From: Pseudomonas sp. CC120222-01a
GTDB lineage: Bacteria > Pseudomonadota > Gammaproteobacteria > Pseudomonadales > Pseudomonadaceae
Direction: 5' to 3'
Length of the DNA: 64,000 nucleotides
Assembly (NCBI RefSeq): GCF_003097235.1
Contig: NZ_QEQQ01000008.1
Span: 158,751 to 222,750 of the forward strand
A model generated the notes under the pieces. It searched no databases and was not told the DNA's origin. It saw nothing but the letters and a program-made list of their open reading frames with translations. How positions within the stretch are numbered: position 1 is the stretch's first letter; every line of letters begins with the position of its first letter. Shown piece after piece: positions 25,598 through 34,431 of the stretch. The position numbers were made by a program, and so were the translations under genes.

Positions 25598-27501
25598 AGC
25601 GTGTTGGCATTCCGCAAGCAATTAAGGACGGCGCTTGGCCACGCGTCCAACCAGCGTCCGTCCCGCAAGAACAGTGGCCGTTTTTCGCCCGCAAACGGCT
25701 GGCGGTGGAACTGTACATTGACGGTCGCCCGATGACTGAAATCAGAGTACGAACCGGTTTTCCAGCCAGCGAAGTCAATCGAATCGTTGATCGTTTCTGC
25801 GCCATTGATGCGGACGGACATTACTTTGGCGAACGGGCCTTGCTGACTCACGCACGAGTGACGCTCTACGAGCGCCGGAAAGCTGCAGGGCCAAAACGGA
25901 CGGAACAGCGGGGTGGCATGTCTGGCTTGCTCAACAAGCTGCTGGGCGAATACAGCAACATCGAATTGGCCATGATCGAACGCTTACGTAGACCTGGCGC
26001 TCCGCACGATAGCACTCGAAGCGAACTGAGCTATTTGATTAACGAGTTTTATAAGCTGCTGAATAAAGCAGGGATCACAGCCCCCGCTTGGCCGTTCAAC
26101 ACCAAGCATGCAGGGCGCACCAGTATCCGCAAGTACCTGAAAAGGCTACGAGCACGGTACGCAGTTCAATACATACACAGTCACGGAAGTCCGGAAGCTG
26201 TGGCGCATCTCGCCACGGGTACCGGCCATGAACGTTACATCAAAGCCCAACGACCCTTTGATTGTGTGCAACTGGACGGCCATTACATTGACGCTTTCTT
26301 TGCCTTGCGGGTCGAGCAGGCACCCGGCATCTACCAATGGATCACCATTGATCGAATCTGGCTGCTGTCAATCATTGAAGCTTTTTCCAATGCTGTCTTG
26401 GCGTACAAGCTGGTATTGAGAAGTGAGGTGTCGGCAACTGATGTCCGCGAAGTCATTGCCCAAGCGTGTCTTGGCCGCTGGCGGCCGAGGGCGCTGGTTA
26501 ATCAAGCATTTCCCTATACGGCAGGGGCAGGACTGCCCTCGGGCATTCTGGATGAGTGCCATGGGATTGGTTGCGGTGTGTTTTTCGCTGACAGCGCCCT
26601 GTCCAACCTGGCCAAGAAGATCACCACTGTGGCGCGCTGCGACTTCGGTTTCCACGTGTGCATCGGGCCGGTGGGACACTTCGAGACTCGCGCAGAAATA
26701 GAACGCTCCTTCCTGGAAGTGGCGCGTACAGTACATCAGCTCATGTCATCGACTGGCAGCAGCCCTCACCAAGGGCGTGCCGCGGAGGCGGAACAGAAAG
26801 CAGTCACGTACGAAATTGACCTTCTGCTGATGGAGGATGCGATGGATGTCTTCCTGTGCAATTACAATGCTAAGCCGACTGAGGGTTTGGGATGGCTCTC
26901 CCCCCTGGCTTACCTGCGGCAGTACTTCGATCAAGGCATGCTCCATCCCCACTATGAGGCAGACCAGATTCAACGCCTAGAGGCGGACATGAGTACGGTC
27001 AAGGCGACAGTACGGGGCGGATTAAACAGTGGCCGCAGACCGCATATCCAACTGGATCGGGCCCGCTACACCAACGAGGTGTTAGCAGGTGACTTTGGGT
27101 TTGTGGGGATGGAACTGCTGATCAAAGTGGATTATCACGATTACCGAGCCATCGAAGCGTATCTGCCGAATGGTGAGTGCCTTGGTTTTCTTCGCGCCCA
27201 GGGTTATTGGGGGACCTTTAAACATACGCCCACAGTGCGGCGCAGGATCAATAGTTTGATCCGTACTGGCGACTTGAGAATTGATAGCGAACGTGACCCC
27301 GTGCCACAGCTCGTCGATTACTTCACCCAGCACGGGCAGGCTGCCGTGGCGCTGTCCATCAGTCGAGACGCCGCCCCTCTAGCAGAAAAAACCACCTCGA
27401 AAAAGCAACGAGCACTGCGCCCGGACTATTTCTTACAGCCGGATGTCGAGTACGGAGAGCTACCCACACCCGGAAAAGCGCTGAACCGAGGTGAACGATG
27501 A
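25594..27501 (+). CDS. tnsB: Tn7-like DDE transposase TnsB
   Basis: The 635-residue protein starts at the ATG overlapping the tnsA stop. The DDE triad can be read as D228 (QLDGH), D333 (FADSAL) and E370 (AEIERSF), within an RNase-H-fold integrase core preceded by helix-turn-helix-like segments (MTEIRVRTGFPASEVNRIV). TnsB binds the transposon ends and cuts and joins the 3' ends. Its stop overlaps the tnsC start (ATGA). Length and order are normal for the family. Confidence 0.9.
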   Translation: MKRVGIPQAIKDGAWPRVQPASVPQEQWPFFARKRLAVELYIDGRPMTEIRVRTGFPASEVNRIVDRFCAIDADGHYFGERALLTHARVTLYERRKAAGPKRTEQRGGMSGLLNKLLGEYSNIELAMIERLRRPGAPHDSTRSELSYLINEFYKLLNKAGITAPAWPFNTKHAGRTSIRKYLKRLRARYAVQYIHSHGSPEAVAHLATGTGHERYIKAQRPFDCVQLDGHYIDAFFALRVEQAPGIYQWITIDRIWLLSIIEAFSNAVLAYKLVLRSEVSATDVREVIAQACLGRWRPRALVNQAFPYTAGAGLPSGILDECHGIGCGVFFADSALSNLAKKITTVARCDFGFHVCIGPVGHFETRAEIERSFLEVARTVHQLMSSTGSSPHQGRAAEAEQKAVTYEIDLLLMEDAMDVFLCNYNAKPTEGLGWLSPLAYLRQYFDQGMLHPHYEADQIQRLEADMSTVKATVRGGLNSGRRPHIQLDRARYTNEVLAGDFGFVGMELLIKVDYHDYRAIEAYLPNGECLGFLRAQGYWGTFKHTPTVRRRINSLIRTGDLRIDSERDPVPQLVDYFTQHGQAAVALSISRDAAPLAEKTTSKKQRALRPDYFLQPDVEYGELPTPGKALNRGER

Positions 27502-28418
27502 AGGCTTCCGGCCACCCTCTGGTCACCGCTCAGGCGCAGATCATCACCCAACAGATGGTGCGAGTCTATCAACTGTGTCTGGACCGCGTTGGTGCGAGGC
27601 GGGCCGCAGTATTGTTCGAAGGATCGTCGCGGACTGGAAAAACCTGCTGTTCCGAGTTCGTTGCCGCACGTATGAGAATTCAGTTACCGACAGTACTGGT
27701 AATACTCCACGTGGCCCGTTCTCGACTAGCCCGACAACGGCAATCCGTATTGAAGGAACTTTGCACTTCGGAAAATATCCTTCCACAAGCGCACGGCGTA
27801 GATCACCTTCAGCATTTTTTAGCGTATATCGAGGCCCATGTAACCGGCCAGGTGGCGCCCCATTGCATACTGATTGTTGATGAGATCCAGAACTGGGAGC
27901 CCACTGACTTCCATATATTGGCAGACTTGCATAATTACCTGCACTTGCAGGGTATCACGCTCACACTGATAGGCTTCGCCCAACCCGAAATATACAGCCG
28001 CCTCAGTGGGCTTAAGGCGGTGAAACATTATCAGATCATTGCGCGTTTTTTCGCCGAAATCATCCCATTCAGGGGCTGTCAAAGTGTCGACGAATTAGCA
28101 ACGATTTTGCAGGCGTGCGATACCGGTTCAGAATTTCCTTTTGGCTCCGGCATAAGCTACACCGCCTACTTTATACCCCAAGCCTATGCGGCTGGATTTA
28201 GACTTGTCCCTCTGGCCGAAATGTTCTGGAACGCCTTCAGCGAGAGCGTTACTGGTAAATATATAAAAAATTTACCCATGCAGCACCTACGCGAATCAAT
28301 CGTCTGCCTATTGCTTCTTCTCGCCCCTCATGACAGCGAACTGCTCGAGACTGATGACAAGCTTGTCAATGAAGCGGTACGGCGCTCAGGTGTCGGGGTA
28401 TTTTGCGATGCATTATAA
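27498..28418 (+). CDS. tnsC: Tn7-like AAA+ regulator TnsC
   Basis: The 306-residue AAA+ ATPase has Walker A GSSRTGKT at residues 42-49 and Walker B CILIVDEIQNW with D128 and E129. TnsC links the target-selecting protein to the TnsAB transposase and enforces target immunity. It is short, closer to TniB-type proteins than to the 555-residue TnsC of Tn7 itself. The start is coupled to tnsB by ATGA, and its end overlaps the tniQ start by 11 bases. Confidence 0.88.
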   Translation: MKASGHPLVTAQAQIITQQMVRVYQLCLDRVGARRAAVLFEGSSRTGKTCCSEFVAARMRIQLPTVLVILHVARSRLARQRQSVLKELCTSENILPQAHGVDHLQHFLAYIEAHVTGQVAPHCILIVDEIQNWEPTDFHILADLHNYLHLQGITLTLIGFAQPEIYSRLSGLKAVKHYQIIARFFAEIIPFRGCQSVDELATILQACDTGSEFPFGSGISYTAYFIPQAYAAGFRLVPLAEMFWNAFSESVTGKYIKNLPMQHLRESIVCLLLLLAPHDSELLETDDKLVNEAVRRSGVGVFCDAL

Positions 28419-29751
28419 GAAGGGTCTCTTTTTTCCCGATAATTTTCCGTGGCCACATGACTCTACAATAACCACCCTGCATAAAATTGCAGTGATAAAT
28501 GGTGTCAGCGGCAGTGTATTACTGCGCACCTGCCCCATGAAAAAGACGCGTGATAAGTCAGCAATTGGCAGAAGGAATCACATGTCTATGGTTCTGGATG
28601 AAATTTACGACTCTAAACATCAATATTTTTCGCTACTCAACGAAGGTGACTGGATAATTAATCACTTTCCAATCAGCACCAGGGGCGTGGCAAAGTATTG
28701 TCCACGGTGCGTAGAAGAAGCTGGATTTGTTCCAAGCTTTTTTTCACTACAGTTTATGGTCCGTTGCCCATGGCACAATCAAGCACTCAAGCCAATGTGT
28801 AAAATTTGCTTGAATATCCATAAATTTGTACCGCGCCCATTTGGCAGTTCGATAGGTTATACATGCCCTGAGTGTGGATATTGGGTGCCGAAGCGCGCAG
28901 CTATTTTCGAAATCTGTCGTTATCGTGCTGCTGATCCGTTGCTCAGGGCCTGCGGAAACTTCTTCTTAAACTTAGAAAGATTAGCGAGGTTGTCGGTGCT
29001 GGAGGTACTCCATTACGGCCCATCGGCCGCGACTGATCCCAACGCTTCGAACATTTATGATGCTCGTGAGTTCTTGCCAGACAATACTGTAACAATATGG
29101 TGCAAACGATTGGAGATTACCGCACCACGCTTCTTGCCTCCTTCCTCTGATTTGTATTATCGCAGGTTCATACATTTTCATCAGCGTCGGCTGCTTAAGG
29201 CACACCATGACTGCGCCTGTTGCAGCTCGCTGTCGCGACCTGATCTAGGCGAGCAACAACGCAACATGTGCACTTACGCCGCAGCGCTCTCCTTGTTTCG
29301 GCAAAAATTTGAATACTTGAGTAATGACTTGCACCCACACTTATCAGGACCAGCTGCATTAGCGTTAAGCAAGCTTGCCATGATGCCCTGTACGGCACAT
29401 CACTTCTTTCAGATAGTGTTTTACCAACTCGTTTCCCGACTTTGGTTCTGGAGTCGCTCGGCATCTAGATTTGTCGTACATATCGATCCCGAACATTTCT
29501 TCGAAATACTGAATAATGGGACGACTTCGGGGATGCTCGATCGACTGCTGGGACAGCGATTAGAGGGGCACTACCACTGCTTACTGGACCTTCCCGCCGA
29601 TCGAACGTCTCTGCGCCGACTCATCGGGGCCGTGACGGAAGACCAAGGACTTATGATGCGTAACTTCGGCAATCGGGCCGAACTCACTACAACCGCTCAG
29701 CCCCATCTGTTCTTTGGATCGTTGAAAGCGACCGCCATGTTCTATCTATAG
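28408..29751 (+). CDS. tniQ: TniQ/TnsD-family target-selection protein
   Basis: The protein has 447 residues from the ATG at 28408, 11 bases inside tnsC. Zinc-binding pairs typical of TniQ are present: CPRCVEEAG, RCPWHNQAL, CKIC and CPECGYW. The long C-terminal half is unassigned but has further CxxC (CACCSS). TniQ-type proteins bind DNA or a second selector and load TnsC at the insertion site. Base composition is distinctly AT-rich compared with tnsA and tnsB, suggesting a different history or relaxed amelioration. A separate TnsF-like protein lies downstream, so TniQ may act together with it. Confidence 0.85.
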   Translation: MHYKKGLFFPDNFPWPHDSTITTLHKIAVINGVSGSVLLRTCPMKKTRDKSAIGRRNHMSMVLDEIYDSKHQYFSLLNEGDWIINHFPISTRGVAKYCPRCVEEAGFVPSFFSLQFMVRCPWHNQALKPMCKICLNIHKFVPRPFGSSIGYTCPECGYWVPKRAAIFEICRYRAADPLLRACGNFFLNLERLARLSVLEVLHYGPSAATDPNASNIYDAREFLPDNTVTIWCKRLEITAPRFLPPSSDLYYRRFIHFHQRRLLKAHHDCACCSSLSRPDLGEQQRNMCTYAAALSLFRQKFEYLSNDLHPHLSGPAALALSKLAMMPCTAHHFFQIVFYQLVSRLWFWSRSASRFVVHIDPEHFFEILNNGTTSGMLDRLLGQRLEGHYHCLLDLPADRTSLRRLIGAVTEDQGLMMRNFGNRAELTTTAQPHLFFGSLKATAMFYL

Positions 29752-29916
29752 CTCGTGGGCTCTGACGCTGATAGTCATAGACTGCGATATGCCTCAGACC
29801 AAACACTTTACCTGACACCGGCGGAGGTATGCGACAAACCGATGCGGAGCAAGCTGCTGGCAGAGTGCGTTCGGGTGAATACGTGTCGAGGCACCACATC
29901 ATCATGCAGTTGACGA

Positions 29917-30390
29917 TCATTGATACACGCCGTATCGAATGCCAGCCAGATAATGCTGGACGGCTTGATAGCCAAGTACGTTGCCGACCATTTCCAGCGG
30001 TACATATCCCTCAAGATAAGGGCACGGACGAATGAGCCATTTCACCGCCAACTCTCGGGTTCCAAATACTGCGATTGCCTGTTCGAAAACCTCCGCATAC
30101 AGATACGCCACTGCGCTTTGTTGAGGACTGAGCCGCATAGGACTCTTACTGCTGGGCCGCCTCTGATTTATGGGGATGGGCACACCGAGAATGCAGTTCA
30201 TGACCTGTTTTCTAAAACTAGCGTCATAAACCGACAGCATGCCCCATACATCTTTCAGGTTGATGCCTTGCCGGATATGGCGGTAAAACACAATGCAGCT
30301 GTGCTCACCAGGTTCGCCAGGAATGAGACAGTTTGTTGGCGTTCGATCTCCGTACTCGGACCTTAGCACGTCTACATCGATGGGTAGCAT
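29917..30390 (-). CDS. Xre/MbcA/ParS-type antitoxin-like protein (DUF2384)
   Basis: The 157-residue protein has a C-terminal DUF2384 domain: FGTRELAVKWLIRPCPYLEG then PLEMVGNVLGYQAVQHYLAGI and RYGVY, the region that blocks RES-domain toxins. The N-terminal part is the place of a helix-turn-helix in this family. The ATG at 30390 has an AAAGGGG site about 9 bases upstream. No RES toxin is adjacent on either side, so it is a solo copy, inserted antisense between tniQ and the TnsF-like gene. It may act as a transcriptional regulator of the transposon genes. Confidence 0.75.
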   Translation of the reverse strand: MLPIDVDVLRSEYGDRTPTNCLIPGEPGEHSCIVFYRHIRQGINLKDVWGMLSVYDASFRKQVMNCILGVPIPINQRRPSSKSPMRLSPQQSAVAYLYAEVFEQAIAVFGTRELAVKWLIRPCPYLEGYVPLEMVGNVLGYQAVQHYLAGIRYGVYQ

Positions 30391-30420
30391 CGCGCATTCC
30401 CCTTTGCCAGGTTGTCCTAC

Positions 30421-30455
30421 AACGTGTCCATACTACACACGTTACCCATATTATA
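30421..30455 (-). promoter_or_regulatory. Putative promoter and operator of the DUF2384 gene
   Basis: Reading the minus strand, TATAAT lies at 30455-30450. Immediately downstream is a perfect 7-bp inverted repeat, AACGTGT (30421-30427) and ACACGTT (30437-30443), with a 9-bp spacer. An operator across the transcription start is the usual place for autorepression by this antitoxin family. The repeat also lies in the divergent region of the TnsF-like gene. The -35 box is weak. Confidence 0.5.
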
Positions 30456-30649
30456 TCCTGTATGGCACAGCGGCGCATGAGGCCGTTACATCTGAGCTGA
30501 GGTCGGATTCAAATTACTATCCTAGGGCCCGCCCACCCGCCCGGACATGGACAGTGCACACGCGGTCCACAGGAGGCGCAAATAAGCTGGCCGACCAAGA
30601 GCTATGCTAAACAGTTGAAAGGATGCCAACCCTAGGAGGTAAGGCACAT

Positions 30650-31615
30650 ATGAACAGGAGTGATCTAAACTCTCGTCGGGAAGAGCTCCATTGTCAGGGC
30701 GTGATACAACACTACCTCCAATCACCCCAGCGAAATTTGCCGGCGCTGCCGTACGAGGTCTGCATTTACCTGGCGGAATGCTACGCCTGTGGCAACGTCA
30801 GACTACTCAAGTCCAAGCTCTTGGCGATCAGGCGCTGGCACACGGAAAACGGATTTCCCGACCCTACCGAATGCCGAGCGGTTATGCAATTAACGCAACT
30901 GATCCGGGCTAAAACAGAACTAAAGGCGAACGCGCTACAGCCTCCCCCAACAATCAGCGATATCAAGTGCATCGCGGATGTACTACAGCAACATTATCAC
31001 CACACTGGCGCTACTCCACGTAGACTCACATTCCACCAAAAAACCGCCTGTAGAAACAGGGCGATTTGGGTTATAGCCTTTTGGTTCGGATTAAACACTT
31101 CTGATGTTTGTCGACTAAGAAGGCGGGATGTGCATTTGGATCAAAACTCTTTGACGATCACCACGAAATGGATAAGCGACCAAAGCGAAGAAAAGCTTTC
31201 GTTCAGGTTAACTCGCCTTCCGGTTATCTGTCCCGTGTCAGCACTAGAAGTTTGGCTTAGAAACTCCATCGACCCGGTTGATTACTTGTTCCCGAGGACT
31301 ACCCGAAAATCACTGACTGGCCCTGTCAGCTCTCGATCGGTTCACGCTTACGTTAAAAAATTAATGGCAGCAACTCCTGGCACGAGCGCAAACACAAGCG
31401 ATCAACGCTACAGTCTATATTTTTTCTTAGCTGCCAACGGTTGGTCCCGGCATGAAATCCTAAAGGTACTGCCTCTCTATAGTAAATCGCCGTCAAAAAC
31501 ACGCATTCTGAAAACCAAAAATCGGTTGGATTCGGAGAATGTACCGCCATGGCTAAACGATGGCGATATGCTCACAATCAATCAAGCGCTCATGGCTAGC
31601 CAAGCTCACATATAG
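30650..31615 (+). CDS. tnsF: TnsF-like target selector: inactivated tyrosine recombinase
   Basis: The protein has 321 residues from the ATG at 30650, which has AGGAGGT nine bases upstream. It has a core-binding-like N-terminal half and a tyrosine-recombinase catalytic fold. The active site is lost: the first catalytic Arg position is N149 (FGLNTSDVCRL), the HxxR motif is reduced to SDQRY with only R253 left, and neither the second His nor the nucleophile Tyr can be found (LPLYSKSPSKTRIL). TnsF of Tn6022-like Tn7 elements is described as an inactivated tyrosine recombinase that directs insertion into comM. Fold, decay of catalytic residues and position in a tns locus all fit. The symbol is by analogy. 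Confidence 0.7.
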   Translation: MNRSDLNSRREELHCQGVIQHYLQSPQRNLPALPYEVCIYLAECYACGNVRLLKSKLLAIRRWHTENGFPDPTECRAVMQLTQLIRAKTELKANALQPPPTISDIKCIADVLQQHYHHTGATPRRLTFHQKTACRNRAIWVIAFWFGLNTSDVCRLRRRDVHLDQNSLTITTKWISDQSEEKLSFRLTRLPVICPVSALEVWLRNSIDPVDYLFPRTTRKSLTGPVSSRSVHAYVKKLMAATPGTSANTSDQRYSLYFFLAANGWSRHEILKVLPLYSKSPSKTRILKTKNRLDSENVPPWLNDGDMLTINQALMASQAHI

Positions 31616-31891
31616 AATTATATTATTTTGGAATATCCATGCTTCATTTTTGTCCCGCACATTTACCAATCTTTAGTTATCACCCAGCAAAGGCCCGCCG
31701 AATGCGTATTGTTCGCATAACTAATTCTTTAAACAGAAGAGAGACCGGGGCGATCCCAGCCCAAATTGAGGGCTTTCTTTATTGTGGCAATTTCTAGTTA
31801 TTAGTTCTGAGCACTTGAGCCACCATCGCGAGGCCTAGGATAAACACCACAAGTCCATGTTCCCGCGCCTCAACTCCACAGGAAGTCAAAA
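31616..31891 (+). terminator. Spacer after the Tn7-like module with a weak terminator
   Basis: AGCCC (31758-31762), a 7-base loop, GGGCT (31770-31774) and a T-rich tail to about 31784 form a weak rho-independent terminator reading rightwards. It is about 140 bases after the tnsF-like stop. The rest is AT-rich and contains the partly symmetric ATGCG-TATTGTT-CGCAT. The edge of the accessory island is probably within this stretch, but I could not define a transposon end or target duplication. Confidence 0.45.
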
Positions 31892-32116
31892 ATGATCGCT
31901 AACCTCGTCAAAGTTTCACTGGTGGCCGGTGCTGTGTTGCTGAGCGCCTGCTCGGCTTCGGGTGTGAGCACCGGAAACGATTACTCGGTCGACTCCGTGG
32001 TGCCGGCCGGGTTTGGTCCGGGGCCGACGAACAGTGGAAAGCAGATGAATTTCCACGGTAGCGCGTTGAGCAACAGCTTTGGCGAGTACAGTTCCGGATT
32101 GCTGCACGACGATTGA
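31892..32116 (+). CDS. Small lipoprotein
   Basis: The gene encodes 74 residues with a signal peptide and lipobox LLSAC at residues 17-21, so the mature protein would start at Cys21 and be attached to a membrane. The mature part is Gly/Ser/Asn-rich, without recognisable domains. It is the first gene to the right of the accessory island and has typical Pseudomonas codon use. Function unknown. Confidence 0.75.
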   Translation: MIANLVKVSLVAGAVLLSACSASGVSTGNDYSVDSVVPAGFGPGPTNSGKQMNFHGSALSNSFGEYSSGLLHDD

Positions 32117-32292
32117 ATGAGCACTGCATCTACCACGTCCTGAGCTTTTCACTCGCCGCTGGCTCGCTTCGTTCGGATGTCAGCTGCAGGTTGCTTGCAA
32201 TCACGCGTCCTGAATCACACCCCTAAACGACGTTTATGGACCGTCGTGTCGAGGTCAGGATGGCAGGCAACCTCATCCAGGATGTGCAAATC

Positions 32293-33138
32293 ATGAAATC
32301 TTCAGCCACTGCCATTACCGCTCCAACCCAATTTGTTGAGGTGAATGACCGTCGCCTGGCTTATCGAACCATCGGTAGCGGCCAGCCACTGGTACTGCTG
32401 GTGCGATACCGCGGCACGATGGACGACTGGGACCCGCTGTTCCTCGACAAGCTGGTCGAGCGCGGTTTTCAGGTAACCCTCTTTGACTACAGCGGACTGG
32501 GCCAATCGAGTGGCACAGCTAGCTACAATCCCGGAGCACTGGCCAAGGATGCAATCGAGCTGATCCAGGCGCTGGGGCTTGGCAAAGTTGTGATTGGTGG
32601 GTGGTCGCTCGGGGGAATTGCCGCTCAGGTGGTACTGGCGCAGGCGCCACAACTGGTAAGCCATGCCGTACTGATTGGTACGACGCCACCCGGTCAGTTG
32701 GCCAAACCCGGTGAAGCCCTGTTCTATGAACTGGCTCGTCGAGAGAACGACTTTGAGGATTTCGTAAGCCTTTTCTTCGAGCCAACCTCAGATACCAGTC
32801 GAGCGGCAGCCGAGGAAGCCTGGGGACGACTGGCTTCACGCATGGCAGATCGCAGCCCCCAAGTGCCTGTCGAGTGGGCGGCCCAGCAACTCGGAGACGG
32901 TCCCAAGAACCCGGTGTTCCCAGTTGAAGCGGTGTTGCATGCACTGAAGCGTACTACGATCCCCCTACTCCACTTGGGCTCCGACCACGACATCGTATTC
33001 CCGGTCGAAAACTGGTACGCCCTGAACAGTCAGCTGCCTACGCTGACTCTCGTGAGCTTCCCAAGCGCTGGCCACGGGCCTCATATGCAGTATCCGGAGG
33101 CCGCGGCTGGTCACATTGCTGCTTTCATCTCGGCTTAG
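32293..33138 (+). CDS. Alpha/beta hydrolase
   Basis: The protein has 281 residues from the ATG at 32293, with AGGA about 10 bases upstream; frames open at 32236 and 32260 are less well supported. The nucleophile elbow is GGWSLGG. The acid is probably the Asp in LGSDHDIVFP and the base the His in SAGHGPHMQYP. No signal peptide, so probably cytoplasmic. The substrate is unknown. It is convergent with an MFS exporter across a 20-bp palindromic hairpin. Confidence 0.8.
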   Translation: MKSSATAITAPTQFVEVNDRRLAYRTIGSGQPLVLLVRYRGTMDDWDPLFLDKLVERGFQVTLFDYSGLGQSSGTASYNPGALAKDAIELIQALGLGKVVIGGWSLGGIAAQVVLAQAPQLVSHAVLIGTTPPGQLAKPGEALFYELARRENDFEDFVSLFFEPTSDTSRAAAEEAWGRLASRMADRSPQVPVEWAAQQLGDGPKNPVFPVEAVLHALKRTTIPLLHLGSDHDIVFPVENWYALNSQLPTLTLVSFPSAGHGPHMQYPEAAAGHIAAFISA

Positions 33139-33147
33139 GCTATTTGC

Positions 33148-33167
33148 GGGGCCACACGTGTGGCCCC
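33148..33167. terminator. Palindromic hairpin between convergent genes
   Basis: GGGGCCACACGTGTGGCCCC is a perfect 20-bp palindrome between the stops of the plus-strand hydrolase and the minus-strand MFS gene. Its position suggests a bidirectional terminator, but there is no T-run on either side. Confidence 0.5.
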
Positions 33168-33169
33168 TA

Positions 33170-34351
33170 TCATCGTTGGGTTCGTCCTACCCTGCTGGTC
33201 AAAGCCGTCGCGCCCAGCAGCATCAGCCCGCTGGCAATGAATGTCGCCTGGTAACCGACGTGGTCATAAAGCATACCGCCAAACGTTGCGCCCGCCGTGA
33301 TCGCCAGCTGTATCACAGCGACCATCAATCCGCCTCCGGCCTCGGCATCCTCGGGCAGGATCTTGGCCAGCCAGGTGAACCATCCCACTGGCGCACAGGT
33401 GGAAATCAAGCCCCAAGCCCCCAATAGCACCGCCGCTGGAATAATCCAGGCGCCCATCGAGACGACAGCGAAGGCAATCAAGGCCATGAGCAGTGGTATG
33501 CCGAGCAGCACCCTGAAGAGGTGCTTGCTGACAAGCGCCCCCACCCACATCGTGCCCAGCAACCCCGCAACGCCGATGATCAGCAGTACAATCGAGAGCG
33601 TTGGTGCATCAACCAACGTAACCGTTTCCAGAAACGGTCGTAGATAGGTAAACAGCGTGAACTGCCCCATGAACAGAAGCGCTACCGCAGCCATGCCAAG
33701 GGCGACCTTGCTGTCCTTCACCAGGCGCAGGGCCTCGGTCGCTGCGACGGTACTACGCTCGCTCGGCATCTTTGGCAAGGTGAACGCCTGCCAGATCAAC
33801 GCCATGGCAGCCAAAGGCACTACGCAGATGAATGCCCCTCTCCAGCCAATGATACCTCCCAGGTAACTTCCGACCGGGGCCGCAATGGCGGTGGCCAACG
33901 CAGTGCCACCCTGCATGAGCGCAATGGCTTTTGGGACGAGCGCTTCAGGTGCGATTCTCATCATGACGGCAGTGGACATCGACCAGTAACCACCAATGGC
34001 GATTCCGAGCACGGCGCGGCCCACCATCAAGGTAAGGTAGTCCGGAGCAAACGCCACCATTGCACCGGATAGGATCATCAAGGCAGTCGTGACCAACAGC
34101 ACGGGCTTGCGATCAATGCCTTGTGTCAGGCTGGAAAGCAGAAGACTGGTGACTACGGCGAACAAGCCCGAGATGGCAATGGCTTGTCCGGCCTGGCCTT
34201 CAGTCAGTGACAAATCAGAGGCAATCGGCGTGAGCAGGCTCACGGGTAGAAATTCAGACGCGACCAGGGCGAACGCACACAGGGACATCGCCAGGACTGC
34301 GCTCCAGACCCGGCGGCTGGATTGAGGAAGCGGTATGGCTGAACTCGTCAT
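33170..34351 (-). CDS. MFS efflux transporter (DHA1/AraJ-like)
   Basis: The protein has 393 residues from the ATG at 34351; the frame is open 11 codons further. About 12 hydrophobic segments are visible, with the DRKPVLL loop after helix 2 and GRAVLGIAIGGYW in helix 4, typical of drug/proton antiporters such as AraJ, NepI and sugar-efflux permeases. It lies 80 bases after a secreted hydrolase gene on the same strand, opposite an AraC regulator. The substrate cannot be read from sequence. Confidence 0.85.
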   Translation of the reverse strand: MTSSAIPLPQSSRRVWSAVLAMSLCAFALVASEFLPVSLLTPIASDLSLTEGQAGQAIAISGLFAVVTSLLLSSLTQGIDRKPVLLVTTALMILSGAMVAFAPDYLTLMVGRAVLGIAIGGYWSMSTAVMMRIAPEALVPKAIALMQGGTALATAIAAPVGSYLGGIIGWRGAFICVVPLAAMALIWQAFTLPKMPSERSTVAATEALRLVKDSKVALGMAAVALLFMGQFTLFTYLRPFLETVTLVDAPTLSIVLLIIGVAGLLGTMWVGALVSKHLFRVLLGIPLLMALIAFAVVSMGAWIIPAAVLLGAWGLISTCAPVGWFTWLAKILPEDAEAGGGLMVAVIQLAITAGATFGGMLYDHVGYQATFIASGLMLLGATALTSRVGRTQR

Positions 34352-34431
34352 GACAGTACTCAATCTACAAATTACACGTTGCAATGGCTCGGCCCAGCCC
34401 GTTTTGGGCTGAGCCGATGCCTCAGCGGCAG

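Noticed and set aside
24319..31891. Possible terminal inverted repeats of the Tn7-like element
   Set aside because: Comparing the two flanking gaps by eye gave only an 8-mer (TCGCATAA) and a loose TTGCGTTCAATACGC/ATGCGAACAATACGC similarity, too little to define ends.
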